Of a DNA stretch of 64,000 bases, positions 8,809 through 18,518 are shown one piece after another. Under the pieces are notes generated by a model. The model made no database searches. It was not told where the DNA came from and saw nothing but the letters and a program-made list of their open reading frames with translations. The stretch lies in NCBI RefSeq assembly GCF_026262505.1, contig NC_067207.1, positions 9,020,082-9,084,081 of the forward strand, in the 5' to 3' direction. A program made the position numbers and the translations under genes. Within the stretch, counting starts at the first letter, position 1; the number at the start of each line of letters is the position of its first letter. The stretch comes from Trichomonas vaginalis G3 (Eukaryota; Parabasalia; Trichomonadida; Trichomonadidae).

Positions 8809-8856
8809 ACAAGTCTCGTGTATGGAGGCACTGCGTTCCTCCATACGCAATACTTG
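8809..8856. repeat. TIR hairpin, P3
   Basis: Arms of 20 nt pair at about 17 positions around the loop CACTGCGTT (8829-8837). Relative to P1 the stem carries a paired change (GTAC/GTAC becomes GTAT/ATAC), so base pairing is kept. Confidence 0.82.
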
Positions 8857-9028
8857 TGAATTTGACACTTTACAAAACCGTTAACGTATATTTTACAACA
8901 CAAACACAAACATTAACTTAACCTTAAATATTTATAAAGCCGCCAACCACTTCACCTCACTAACGACTTCACTAACGAATTCACTAATGTTTTCACTAAC
9001 GAACTCACTACTGTAAAAATAAACGTTC

Positions 9029-9355
9029 TCATTTACAAAAGTATTGCAACTCTTCCCATTGCTTTGCTTCACACAACAGTTCATATTCTTCACTATCGCT
9101 GCTGTCACTCCAATCGTCAGAGTCAAAGTCACTGTCAAAATAAATGTTAGTAAGTTTTGACAAAGCTAATGAAACACGCTTACCGTTTGTATCGTATGCT
9201 TGTATAAACTTTCCATTCTTCATTCCTTCATAAATGCTCAAACTAACTTTACCCTTTCTCCCTCGTATCTGATAGAATGTATTTTCACGAGGAACGAAGA
9301 ACAAATTCTTGAACTCATGACCGTTGTAGTTTGTTATCTCAATAGTTTTCGTCAT
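9029..9355 (-). CDS. Small TIR-borne protein, 108 aa
   Basis: This is the best-preserved version of the gene carried in each TIR. It starts MTKTIEITNYNGHEF. The first two thirds alternate hydrophobic and basic residues, and the end is acidic (DSDFDSDDWSDSSDSEEYE). A small folded domain with an acidic tail would fit a regulator or DNA-mimic, but no family is recognised. It reads toward the tip of the element. Two copies per element would result from its place in the TIR. Confidence 0.6.
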   Translation of the reverse strand: MTKTIEITNYNGHEFKNLFFVPRENTFYQIRGRKGKVSLSIYEGMKNGKFIQAYDTNGKRVSLALSKLTNIYFDSDFDSDDWSDSSDSEEYELLCEAKQWEELQYFCK

Positions 9356-9454
9356 TTACATCCAAATAAAATAAAAATAAACTTAAAAATAAACTTAAAA
9401 ATTAATGATATCACCACCCTCACACGTATGAAAACATAGCACAAAAATAAATTT

Positions 9455-9502
9455 AGGTGAAGTGGTGAGATCTCACCTCTTTTTTCACCTGTTTTTTCAC
9501 CC
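9455..9502. repeat. GGTGA/TCACC module, P3 left TIR
   Basis: The block contains the perfect palindrome GGTGAGATCTCACC, followed by two TTTTTTCACC units. It lies between the stop of the 80-aa gene and the start of the TIR gene, both on the minus strand. Confidence 0.7.
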
Positions 9503-9518
9503 TGTTGAATTCATTGCT

Positions 9519-9761
9519 TTATAACTCTCTGTCGTCTGCTTTCTCCAACTCTTCTAACTTCTTCTTAAGTTCAGCAATGTTGTCCTCATGAAGTTTAATC
9601 TTTCTCAAAATTCCTTCTTTATCTAATGGTTGCTTTATCTTTCTAAACTGAACTCTACCATCCTTCATAGTATGAACGTAAAAACCTTCTGGAATAATTC
9701 CTGATTTAATGTATTCTACCAAAAACTTTTGTTTCATTGCTTCAGTGACTTTAGTCGTCAT
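9519..9761 (-). CDS. Small Polinton protein with C-terminal coiled coil, 80 aa
   Basis: I place the start at the ATG complementary to 9759-9761 (MTTKVTEAMKQ). The final 35 residues form a charged helix (KLHEDNIAELKKKLEELEK) that is likely a coiled coil. No family is recognised. The P4 copy is at 43257-43493. Its 3' end forms the inner edge of the TIR. Confidence 0.55.
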   Translation of the reverse strand: MTTKVTEAMKQKFLVEYIKSGIIPEGFYVHTMKDGRVQFRKIKQPLDKEGILRKIKLHEDNIAELKKKLEELEKADDREL

Positions 9762-9809
9762 TTCAATCAAATAAAAATGTTCAAATAAAATAAAAATAAC
9801 GTTATTTTT

Positions 9810-10268
9810 TCAGTAAGGAAACGCAGGAGTTTTACGATTTATTTGTGGTGTAGGTTCTGGTTTAAATGTTGGAGTCGGTTTTGGAGTTGACTTTTGAACA
9901 GGAGTTTGTAATTCCATAGGTTCAGGAGTCATTGAAGGTGTTGTTTGTGAAGGCGTTGGTTTTGGCGATGGTGTCGGAGTTTGTTTAACTTCAGCTACTT
10001 CAGTATTATTTACAACATTTGCTTTATTTCTTTTCAACATCATTACTGCTCCTGCTGTAGCTAGCAAACCTAGTGGGAGACCATATTTTATATAAGGACT
10101 TGACCAAATGCTATTTTTGACAGGAGCTGGTGGAACACCTAACCTTGGTGAGACTGCTCTTTGCCATTGTGCAGCTCGTAAGAAATATTCAATAGGTGCT
10201 CCATAATCATTTGGTAAAGTTTGTTTCATAGATGGTGAAGGTTCACGAGAGCTTGATGAAGAACTCAT
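9810..10268 (-). CDS. Polinton membrane-anchored Pro/Thr-rich protein, 152 aa
   Basis: A Ser-rich N-terminus is followed by one membrane segment (YGLPLGLLATAGAVMMLKR, about residues 62-80). The C-terminal half is low-complexity and rich in Pro, Thr, Lys and Gln (TPTPSPKPTPS). Lying next to the capsid gene, it could be a virion membrane or assembly protein; that is inference from position. The P4 copy is at 42751-43208. Confidence 0.6.
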   Translation of the reverse strand: MSSSSSSREPSPSMKQTLPNDYGAPIEYFLRAAQWQRAVSPRLGVPPAPVKNSIWSSPYIKYGLPLGLLATAGAVMMLKRNKANVVNNTEVAEVKQTPTPSPKPTPSQTTPSMTPEPMELQTPVQKSTPKPTPTFKPEPTPQINRKTPAFPY

Positions 10269-10298
10269 TTATAAGCTTTAAAAATAAACGTTCATCCT

Positions 10299-11873
10299 TT
10301 ATTCCTCACTGTCGTCCGTAGCTAAGTTATAGTCATCTAATCTTATTATGGGGATGCCATTAGCACGCACCTGAATGGCAAAGCAACAATCCCTCATAAA
10401 TCCAATAAGTGGCTTTGGTACATTTTCAGTTGCTAGTTCAATAGGTCCTTTAACAGACAATTTGTATGTTATTGGAGCAGTAGATGTTTGACCTTGCTGG
10501 AAGCAAAAGTCCACTTCTGTTGGAAAACCACATAAGAAATGTGTGTTGTCATAACTATCCCATTTATGTTCCACACTACCATCATCCACCAATGACCTCA
10601 TAACATCTTCATTAAATCCTATCATATCATTGTTTGTATTGCAAGCGTTCGCAACCATTTCATAAAATACAGGTCCATATGATTTTTCAGGTTCTGCAGG
10701 CATATTTCCATAAGCTCCCATGGAAAGCTGAAGATATTTAAACTTAGGGTTCTCAAAATTAACATAATAGTTGTCTTTCTTTCTAAATAGTGCCCAAATA
10801 CTTTTAACATTAATAGGCGTATAAGCTGCTGTAAATGTTGCACTTGAACTATCTGTATTCTTTGAGAATGAACCATCCATAGGAATCCAATCCATAACTT
10901 TAACAGGAAAACATAAAGCCTCGTTTGTATAATGTTCTACAAGTTCTGTATAAATGTTAGGGTCTAAAGAGAATGACTTTGGATGAATGAAACATTCATT
11001 AAAATCCATCTTTGTTCGAAATAGTTGTTGGGTTACAGTTGTAATAGTAACTGTTCCACTAGCTTCTACTGACTTCGTTATCATAGTGAATGGTTCATTC
11101 CATGGAACAAATTTATTTGTCGGTGGATTTGAATCTGAAGCAAATGCAACTTTAAGAGTTGGATTGAAAGCAATGATATCATTTACAGATATAGATGTGC
11201 ATTGTAAGGCGTCACTACTGAACTTTACTTTAAGCTGAATGTTTCCTGCAAAAGCTGGAATAAATCGAATAGCTTCTAATGGAAGGAATCTTCTAACAGG
11301 AATTCTTAAACGAAGCTTAAAATCAAATGATTTTCCTGCTGTAATTGGACCACTAACAATTTGTCCTGTTCTGCATGTTCCCGAATGACTCCATACATCT
11401 TCATGTCGAGTCTTTGAGAAAACATCTACTTTCTTTATTTGTTCGGTAGTTTGTGAGTTTGAAGTTATATATGCTTCTTCTCTTGCGTTGTCTTGAGAAT
11501 ATACGATACGACCATTTGCAAGGATTTGATATCCAGCAACTGCATAGAAAGCGTCATCGAAACCAATCCAAAATCCTGGTGGGTTTGTTTTATTGGAACC
11601 TGAACCAATTTCTTTATCTACAATAAATTGACCTTCCATTTTATACGTAATGAATGTATTGTAAAGGTCCAACATATTTTCACCAGGAGGTGAGAGATTG
11701 AATGTTACCCATGTGTTATCTTTAGCAGTTCCAGGTTGTGATGGAATCTTTGCGTCAGAATATTTTCTATTAGTGTCACCAATTTGAACTGCATTGTCTA
11801 TGATATCGAAATATGAGCGAATCTGATGAATATGCTCTGCTGGAGTAAATTCGTTTAACTGTTCGTTCTGCAT
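10299..11873 (-). CDS. Polinton major capsid protein (double jelly-roll type), 524 aa
   Basis: This 524-aa frame starts MQNEQLNEFTPAEHIHQIR and is beta-rich throughout. Its length, its place next to the other virion genes and its general look fit the double jelly-roll major capsid protein known in Polintons, including those of T. vaginalis. The assignment is by family context, since capsid proteins lack short signature motifs. This copy looks whole. A TTTTTATCCGAAG motif lies just upstream of the start. The P4 copy (41146-42727) is broken. Confidence 0.78.
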   Translation of the reverse strand: MQNEQLNEFTPAEHIHQIRSYFDIIDNAVQIGDTNRKYSDAKIPSQPGTAKDNTWVTFNLSPPGENMLDLYNTFITYKMEGQFIVDKEIGSGSNKTNPPGFWIGFDDAFYAVAGYQILANGRIVYSQDNAREEAYITSNSQTTEQIKKVDVFSKTRHEDVWSHSGTCRTGQIVSGPITAGKSFDFKLRLRIPVRRFLPLEAIRFIPAFAGNIQLKVKFSSDALQCTSISVNDIIAFNPTLKVAFASDSNPPTNKFVPWNEPFTMITKSVEASGTVTITTVTQQLFRTKMDFNECFIHPKSFSLDPNIYTELVEHYTNEALCFPVKVMDWIPMDGSFSKNTDSSSATFTAAYTPINVKSIWALFRKKDNYYVNFENPKFKYLQLSMGAYGNMPAEPEKSYGPVFYEMVANACNTNNDMIGFNEDVMRSLVDDGSVEHKWDSYDNTHFLCGFPTEVDFCFQQGQTSTAPITYKLSVKGPIELATENVPKPLIGFMRDCCFAIQVRANGIPIIRLDDYNLATDDSEE

Positions 11874-11895
11874 GTATTTACTTCGGATAAAAATA
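11874..11895 (-). promoter_or_regulatory. TTTTTATCCG promoter-like motif before capsid gene
   Basis: On the minus strand, TTTTTATCCGAAGTAAATAC precedes the capsid ATG directly. The beta-rich gene at 12664 has TTTTTATCCGAATTAA in the same position. TAAAT next to ATG recalls poxvirus late promoters, though nothing here proves the same mechanism. Confidence 0.5.
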
Positions 11896-11900
11896 TCTAT

Positions 11901-12333
11901 TTACTTCATTATTCTCACTCTTCTTCTTGGCATTCGTGGTGGAAGTTGTTTCTTGACATTTTCAATGAACTGTACATTCTCTTTTGTCTCAACTTCTTTC
12001 ACTGGCGGGTCAGGGTTCTTTGACTCGGTTTTTTTTCAATGAAATTCACAAACTTTGCAATAAGCTCTTGGTTCGTTATTGAAAGTACATCTGGCTTCTT
12101 TTCTTCTTGTTCTTTGACTTTTCAGTTTGAATAGAAGGTTTTATATGGGCTTCGTGGACTTCATCCTTGCCATACACCTTAATGTTGTCGCTTTCTGCAT
12201 TCGCTAATGGAACCTTTCTTTTTCTTACGTATATTTTACCATCTTTACTCTGACTTACGTAATAGAAAGGATGTTGTATTCCTCTTGCGTCATTTAATAT
12301 AATAGACTCTCGTTCTGATTTTGACAAGCTCAT
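11901..12333 (-). pseudogene. Polinton basic protein, P3 copy, broken
   Basis: This is the P3 copy of a 144-aa protein that looks whole in P4 (40685-41119). It begins MSLSKSERESIILNDARG. The middle is Lys/Glu-rich and the end is strongly basic (PRRRVRIM). No family is recognised; a basic DNA-binding or core role is plausible. It is divergent from the gene at 12379. Confidence 0.55.
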
Positions 12334-12378
12334 TTTACATCGGTTAAAGTTTTAATTTTGTTTTTTATCTGCAGTCAA

Positions 12379-12639
12379 ATGACTCAGACAAGTCATATGG
12401 ACAAGACTCAAGGGGTCATAGATGTTGAAGCATTGAAGAAAGAAATTCGTGAGCAAATTTTATCCGAACTGAAGGAACAAAAACAAGAACAAAAGCCAGA
12501 GAGACCAAAGAGAAAACTTAGTGAAAAACAACTTGCTGCATTAGCTGCTGGAAGACAAAAGAACCCACGTTTGCTGGCGAAGAAAGCTAGAGAAGAAGCT
12601 GAAGCAAAAGCTAAAGAAGCTGAAGCAAAGAAAGAGTAA
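12379..12639 (+). CDS. Polinton Lys/Glu-rich helical protein, 86 aa
   Basis: The start is the ATG at 12379, 11 bases after TTTTTTATCTGCA. Nearly all of the protein is charged helix (EALKKEIREQILSELKEQK), with an AALAAGRQKNPR segment in the middle and an Ala/Glu/Lys tail. It is probably a coiled-coil or core-type DNA-associated protein. The P4 copy is at 40399-40639. Confidence 0.5.
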   Translation: MTQTSHMDKTQGVIDVEALKKEIREQILSELKEQKQEQKPERPKRKLSEKQLAALAAGRQKNPRLLAKKAREEAEAKAKEAEAKKE

Positions 12640-12642
12640 ATG

Positions 12643-12663
12643 GTTTATTTTTATCCGAATTAA
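12643..12663 (+). promoter_or_regulatory. TTTTTATCCG promoter-like motif
   Basis: TTTATTTTTATCCGAATTAA runs directly into the ATG at 12664. It is one of the clearest cases of the motif shared by genes of the element. Confidence 0.5.
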
Positions 12664-13521
12664 ATGTATAGACAAATACCTTTATCTGTTGCGTTCAGTA
12701 GTGAAAACCCTGACGTCAAAATAAAGGGGAACAGAGTAACGTTTAAGTTTCCAACAGACTGGATTGTGAACATAAATGAAGAGAAGTACATTGGCATAAC
12801 ATCTATGTATATAACACGTGCTTTCAGAAAGGTTGACTTTATACTTCAAGTCGAGATAGAAAATGACGAACAGTCTTTAAGCGCCCAAAACATTCACATA
12901 TACAAATACTTTAAAGACGATACAACATTGTTGCAATGTATGATTTCATTTAATGAAATGTTCGAGAAAAAGTTTAACATTGAAGTACAAACTTTACAGC
13001 CTTTACGTGAGTTTCTTGCACAACTGAAAGAAGAAGGTAGTCAGCCACAACTTATAGACTTTCATTATGAATTTAATGAAAATGAAGATGGAACTCATGA
13101 CTGTCAATTCATTGTATTCTCACCATTCAATGAAGTCGCTAAAGAGAAAGAAAATCCATTACGTATAAGATTTCAAATCTCTGAACCAAATGATGACTTC
13201 AAGAATGTTTTCAATTATGATGCAATGCTTCCGAGGAAAAATGAATTTTCAAAGATTGTAACACCTGGCATTTGGGATAGAAAGCAAGCTATATTATATT
13301 CAAACTTAAGTAAGGGAGTTGAAAATGAGTTCATTGGTCATACAAGAACTTCACCACTTCCTAACCCTAAATACTATAAATTAACTGGCTTCAATCGTGA
13401 GTTTTGGATAGACATGTTCTCCACTCATGACCATAACTGCCCAGTGTTCTTACCTCCAGACCATAAGGACTGTCTCTACATTGAAGCACAACTCTTAAAC
13501 TCTACCATCGCAGTATTGTAA
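12664..13521 (+). CDS. Polinton beta-rich protein C, candidate minor capsid protein, 285 aa
   Basis: A 285-aa beta-rich protein begins MYRQIPLSVAFSS. The early stretch FPTDWIVNINEEKYIGIT resembles part of beta-rich protein B (28911-29790). Its size, its place beside the capsid gene and a promoter-like motif shared with that gene make a penton or minor capsid role likely. That role is inferred, not shown by a motif. This copy looks whole. The P4 copy is at 39518-40374. Confidence 0.5.
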   Translation: MYRQIPLSVAFSSENPDVKIKGNRVTFKFPTDWIVNINEEKYIGITSMYITRAFRKVDFILQVEIENDEQSLSAQNIHIYKYFKDDTTLLQCMISFNEMFEKKFNIEVQTLQPLREFLAQLKEEGSQPQLIDFHYEFNENEDGTHDCQFIVFSPFNEVAKEKENPLRIRFQISEPNDDFKNVFNYDAMLPRKNEFSKIVTPGIWDRKQAILYSNLSKGVENEFIGHTRTSPLPNPKYYKLTGFNREFWIDMFSTHDHNCPVFLPPDHKDCLYIEAQLLNSTIAVL

Positions 13522-13581
13522 ATGACCACATGAGCTTATTTTTATCACGAATGACCTCATTGCTGACAAAAATAAATGACC

Positions 13582-16500
13582 TCAGAACTTCAACTTACGA
13601 ATAAAGCTTGTTTTAGTCGTTATTGAGAAGTTAAACTTCTTTCAAAGCAAGGTTGACATGACTTACATAAGTCAAATCCAATCTCTTGACCGTCATAAAG
13701 TGCTTTGTAAAGTTTCATTAAACTGAACTCAGAGTCTTTGTCATATGTTCCAACAGGTATGTGAATGTTCTTCTCTTCATTGTAATAGCATTGTATAGCT
13801 TCAGGAAACATTTCATTAGCGGTTAAAGCAATAACATCTTGCTTCACGCCTTTCATTCTGCAGTGAAATGCAACTTCATTTAAATCATTCGTGAGTAAGT
13901 CTATGTAAGTCTTCTTTCCACAGAAAATACTTTTATAAGCTAAACTTTGTTTTCCAGGTGTTATTTCTGCAAAGTCGCTATGAAATTGACCAAGGTTCTT
14001 TCCTATAAGTTCGCGACCATATCTCTTCTTAAACTCTGCTGCAAGCTTTGGGATGTCTTCATTATATAAGTGCATACTGTCGTATCCTGGTAAAAGATTT
14101 GAAGTCCCATGTCCTCTGCAGTACAGAATACTTCATTCATAATACGTTTTGACATAGACAGAATATTAACACCAAGTGGACAGAAGTTAAAGTGTCTGCA
14201 AATGCTTTTCGTTAGCTTGAAAATAGTTTTATCTGAACCATCCAAACCTTCGAACTTCACTATATGGTTGTAATTTCTTATAGCATATCTTATAGCATCT
14301 TTGTCATTTACTATGGTTATTTTTGACTCAATAGGAGATAGAATAGTTTTTGCCATAAATGCTGTTCAGAATGAGTTTTATAATTTCTTGTAAGGGGTTT
14401 CCTTCTTTCTTATACTTTAACCTTAACTCAAACAACTTCTTTACTTCATCTCTTATTCTCATATCTCTGTTTCCATCGTAATAGTATCCTTGCAACACTT
14501 CACATTTGACACCTTGATATTTTATGAGGTCTTGTAATGTTATATGGTCAACATACATGAGACAGCAAGTGTTTGAACTTCTTGGAACGTTAAGTTCTGG
14601 ATTTAGTTCAGGGTCGCAAACTATTAAATGAAAGTGTCTGGGTATACCAATCTCTGTTATCTTAATGAGAACAAAGAAGCCAGACATAAACTTTTCACCA
14701 ATGGGTTCCTTTTGGTCATCATCGAATAAATGTCTCATGAGATACTCTGTGCTTAGCATCTCATCCTTCAATACTTTTGGAATACCTTCTAAAGTATAAA
14801 GTCTTGCTATAGCTGAAGGATATAATGAAACAGTGTCGAAGTCAGCAATGAGTTTCTTTTTGCTCTTTTGTTTCATGTTATCTGACAACATACATCTTCC
14901 ACCTTGAATGCATCTCGAAATAAATTCTCTTGGTTTATTTGAGAGGTCATAAAGATTTCCATTCGGGAAGTATACTCTGTTCTCAAACAATTTGTTAGCA
15001 ATAGAACAAATACTAACGTAGTCATAAACGTTTAAATCAAACTCTTTCAATAAGTCATTGCGGAACTTTACAAAACCTTCTCTTAAAATTCTTACATCTT
15101 GTTTGCAGTAAAACGTGCTATATTTTTCTAAGTCGAAGTGGTTCTCATCTATTCTGCAACCTTTGATGGAATCTATGTTCTTCATAAATGTATCTGCATC
15201 ATGGATAAACTTACATGCTTCAGAAATGACACCAGTTCTGTTGTCATTTGCTAACAAAACACTGCTGTAGTAGTTATATGGAAATACTTCTTTCGGTCCT
15301 GTTTGTAAGTTAAACATAGCAGGAAATAGTTTAAGCTTCTTATTTATAACACTGTAAGAGTCTTTTATAATAATTGCCCGTCCTTTATATAAGCCAGTTA
15401 TTTGCATTGTTCGTGAACCTTTAATGATGGGAGTTCCTTTCACTTCTGTCATGTGTCTTAAGATGAAGTTTATGTCATAACTGAGGTTGTGAAAATATAT
15501 TAAACTCTTGTCAGGAAGTCTTTCCAAAAATTCTGTTGCACAGTTTTGACCCCAAATGCTTTCACTAACTGAACCATCTTCACTGTCATAACAGATGTTA
15601 AAAGCTTTATGAAAGCCATCGTACTACACTCAAAGTCAGCAAAGAAAACGTGCTCAGGTATGAATTTACATTTAGCTTTATTTACTTCTTTTGACTCTGC
15701 TTTCTTCTTCAGTTGTACACAATACTTTGGAGCATATGTCAAATCTTTAAATGGTGCAAGGTTCTGTTTATATAAGTCAGTAGTATATGTGAAAAGTTCT
15801 CCATAAGAAATAGGTTCGAAATATTTGCACTCCCACAATGTTTTCATAACATCCCATAACGGTGTTGTTCTATCATAACGAACTACATATTTATCTTCTC
15901 TCTTTGTATAAATCTTCATCTGTTTCTCAATGTTCATTCCACCACAAGCTTTGAGAATTTCTTTATAGTTTCGAATGAAGTATGTTGTCATTGGAAGTCT
16001 TTCATTTAGCATGTAGTGGTCTTCAACAAGAAGTAAGTCAATAGTTCTAACAGTTTCGCATTCTTTTGGTATATATCTCTTTATTTCATTATGTCTTGAG
16101 TCATTGAAATAACCAATGGTAACATTAAATGCTATACCTGTTGCGTCAGAAATTTCTTGTACTTTACTTTGAGGAAAGTCTCTAACACGAATGACTTCTC
16201 TCATGTGGTCAATAGTTTCTTCATTTACTCCAGCCTGAATGCAAGCATAAACGAAACAATTGTCCTCTGTCATAAGTGTTGCAGTTCTTTTGTTCAGTTC
16301 ATTGAAGATTTGGTAGCGTTCAAGATTTATAGGTAATGTGCAAAGATACTTCCAGAACTGACCGCTTCTCTTCTTATAAAACTTCTTTTCACCATTATCT
16401 TTCCAAAAGCTTTCTATAAGTGCTGGGTTTCCTGTTTGCTTAAGAGCTTCCAAAATGGCTTTCTGGTCATTTGTCAGTGTGCTTTCATCTCTATATGGTC

Positions 16501-17428
16501 TCTTTTTTGGTTTGCCTTTCTTTACATCTGACATCGTTAAGCCTTCATATTCTGTTAAATCATACATCTTTATTTCGGTAAGATTCTTTATGTTTGTCAA
16601 GAAGAAGTCATAGTGCATTTCAACAATACCTGCGGCATTTGCTTCTATCTCTGATATAAAGTTCTCCTTCAAGAGCTGATGTAGTAATGTTCCAATATTA
16701 TTGAGGTTTAACGTAGAACATTCATACTTTCCACCAAGTTTATAACATACCATCCATCTTTGTTGTGAGTTTATTTTAATTTTCTCTAAGAGTCTCATGA
16801 AAACCTTACCGAAATGTTTGTGTAAATATTCTCTGTTTGGTTCATCTAAAGCTTCGATGTTAAAGTCAATGAGTCTATTGCCTGACTTCACATTTCTCTT
16901 CCTATTCTCTTCATCTTTCTTTAACCATCTCTCACCTTCTTTTGGTTTGTCGTCAATGGAACGAATGACATCGTTAGCTTTGCGAACTTGTTCTATAGCA
17001 CTTTTAAACATCTCTCTTCTCTGTTGTTTCAGTGTGTCGTCTCTTCTTCTTGTTTCACCAACGTTTGCATTTGTTATGTCAAACATTTCTTGACGAACAT
17101 CATGCGAAAGAGCTTTACGAGTATGACCAACGTTCGCATTTGTTATGTCAAACATTTCTCTTCTTACTTCATGAGGTACTGAACGTCTATGATATAAGTC
17201 AATAGCAATGTCATTTAAAGGAAATGCTCTTGCATGGACTTCGTCCTCGCCGCGTTGCGGCTTTATGAACTCATGAATTCTATCATAACTTATTGCACCA
17301 TTGTAGTCTTTAATGAAGTCAGCGAGTGCTTTTTTGTTTGTCGCGTAATGTTTTGCAACATCTATATTAGCTTCTGTAAGAAGTTGTTTTATTTCCGAGT
17401 GTTCTAACTTAGACAACTTCCGATACAT
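13582..17428 (-). pseudogene. Polinton protein-primed DNA polymerase B gene, broken
   Basis: The gene region is about 3.85 kb. From the start come a charged N-terminus, a 23-residue repeat (MFDITNANVG) present twice near 17040-17180, a possible OTU-like segment (DNCFVYACIQAGV near 16260, EDHYML near 16020), the 3'-5' exonuclease motif FHNLSYDINF, and polymerase motif A (DFDTVSLYPS, near 14840) and motif B (LNSIYG). It copies the element's DNA, by analogy with other protein-primed polymerases of Polintons. A GC mini-hairpin lies inside the gene at 17249-17261. It is broken in about three places. Confidence 0.9.
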
Positions 17429-17478
17429 CTTTAGTAGGAAATAAAAAAATATTTTTTGAAAAAATAAACTTAGAAAAA

Positions 17479-17856
17479 TTATTTCTTTATATATTTGCCA
17501 TTCCGAACTTCGAAAAGATGTTTTATACCAGCATAGAATTTTTCTCTAGAGCTTGGTCTTATATCGTTTTCATGACAATATTTTCTATATTCTTCATATA
17601 AAGCCTTTTTTTCATACATTTTATAAGGACAATCTAACCAGAATAGCGCATATCCATTTTCGTTATCTAGGTCTCTATATGTTTGTGGAATTTCGCTTTC
17701 TTCTGTTTGTAGAATTTCGCCTTCACTATTTAGTTCTATGTATATATATTGTGGAATTTCGCTTTCTCTATTTAGTTCTATGTCTATATATTGTGGCTTA
17801 AAAGGATGTGGGCAAGAAGGGTCTGGCGCTATGTAAAAAGTTAATTTTTCTGTCAT
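17479..17856 (-). CDS. Accessory Polinton protein, 125 aa, present in P3 only
   Basis: The start is complementary to 17854-17856, just after TTTTTTATCCGATAG. The N-terminal half holds an imperfect repeat of YIELN-SE-EIPQ type. The C-terminal 45 residues (ALYEEYRKYCHENDIRPSSR onward) resemble the winged-helix tail of viral D5-like primase-helicases; this is weak similarity seen by eye. P4 lacks the gene. Both sides of the gene carry the repeat AAATATTTTTTGAAAAA, which would allow loss or gain by recombination. Confidence 0.5.
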   Translation of the reverse strand: MTEKLTFYIAPDPSCPHPFKPQYIDIELNRESEIPQYIYIELNSEGEILQTEESEIPQTYRDLDNENGYALFWLDCPYKMYEKKALYEEYRKYCHENDIRPSSREKFYAGIKHLFEVRNGKYIKK

Positions 17857-17982
17857 CTTTTCTATCGGATAAAAAATATTTTTTGAAAAATTAGATTACA
17901 TTTTTTTTAAGTTATTTTTCAAAATAATTTAATATTTTTATTTTAATGAAACACATGCAAGATTGCAAGTTCTTTTCATACA

Positions 17983-18414
17983 ATGCTCTCGCTACTGCCA
18001 TCAAGAATGAGTTCAATTGCTTCAAACGTTAATGTTATCTTTAACAAGAAGTTTGTGAAAGAATCTAAGTTCGGTCAGTATGTCAGACCATTAGCTATTG
18101 TCATTGACCGCAAACGTTATACTTCACAAGAGTTAGCAGTAGTTTTGAAACAAAAGGGTTTCTTCGTGAATGTCAAAGATACTCATTATACTGTTATAAA
18201 GAACTCCAACATTGACTTCTTCAGTATTGCTTTAATCTTTCCGAACAGAAAGAATATAAGAAGGGTGAAAAATGTGAAATATTATCCTTCATCTCTGAAG
18301 ACAATAACGAACAAAGATGTTATACAAAAGTTCTTACCAAAGGTTGAAGAAGCTTCTATTGACATTGACGAAGGAAGTGAAATGGTTGAAGAAATTGACC
18401 CTGAAGCTATTTAA
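17983..18414 (+). CDS. Polinton protein, 143 aa, unknown
   Basis: The middle (YVRPLAIVIDRKRYTSQELA) is ordered and basic; the end is acidic (EASIDIDEGSEMVEEID). The start is uncertain, because the region before 17983 is also AT-rich with other ATGs. No family is recognised. It is convergent with the KilA-N gene, with a GGTGA module between them. The P4 copy spans the assembly gap. Confidence 0.45.
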   Translation: MLSLLPSRMSSIASNVNVIFNKKFVKESKFGQYVRPLAIVIDRKRYTSQELAVVLKQKGFFVNVKDTHYTVIKNSNIDFFSIALIFPNRKNIRRVKNVKYYPSSLKTITNKDVIQKFLPKVEEASIDIDEGSEMVEEIDPEAI

Positions 18415-18430
18415 CCAAAAATATATTTTT

Positions 18431-18465
18431 GGTGAAGAGGTGAGATTTCACCTGTTTTTTCACCT
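18431..18465. repeat. GGTGA/TCACC module between convergent genes
   Basis: GGTGAAGAGGTGAGATTTCACC is split by a 4-nt loop and followed by TGTTTTTTCACC. A hairpin followed by a T-run fits a terminator on the plus strand after the 143-aa gene. Two CTTCGTTAATGTTGTCGTGA repeats follow at 18474-18520. Confidence 0.6.
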
Positions 18466-18518
18466 CATTCTCTCTTCGTTAATGTTGTCGTGACTTCTTC
18501 GTTAATGTTGTCGTGACT

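Larger units (their letters stand above)
8798..9530. repeat. Left TIR of P3 (about 733 bp)
   Basis: It starts AAAGTTAGTATAC and ends at ATAACTCTC, at the 3' end of the 80-aa gene. It matches P1 6766-7465 and P4 43483-44206 in inverse orientation. A group of about five 12-nt CACTAACGA-type repeats (8957-9010) lies between the tip region and the small gene and varies between copies. Confidence 0.88.

Noticed and set aside
8957-9010. CRISPR-like array
   Set aside because: The 12-nt units are contiguous, without spacers of even size. The host is a eukaryote. The same applies to the 25-bp repeats at 20293-20450.
8932-9138. Reading frame ending in SEFVSE repeats
   Set aside because: It overlaps the TIR gene in another frame, and the repeats come from 12-nt tandem repeats in the spacer.
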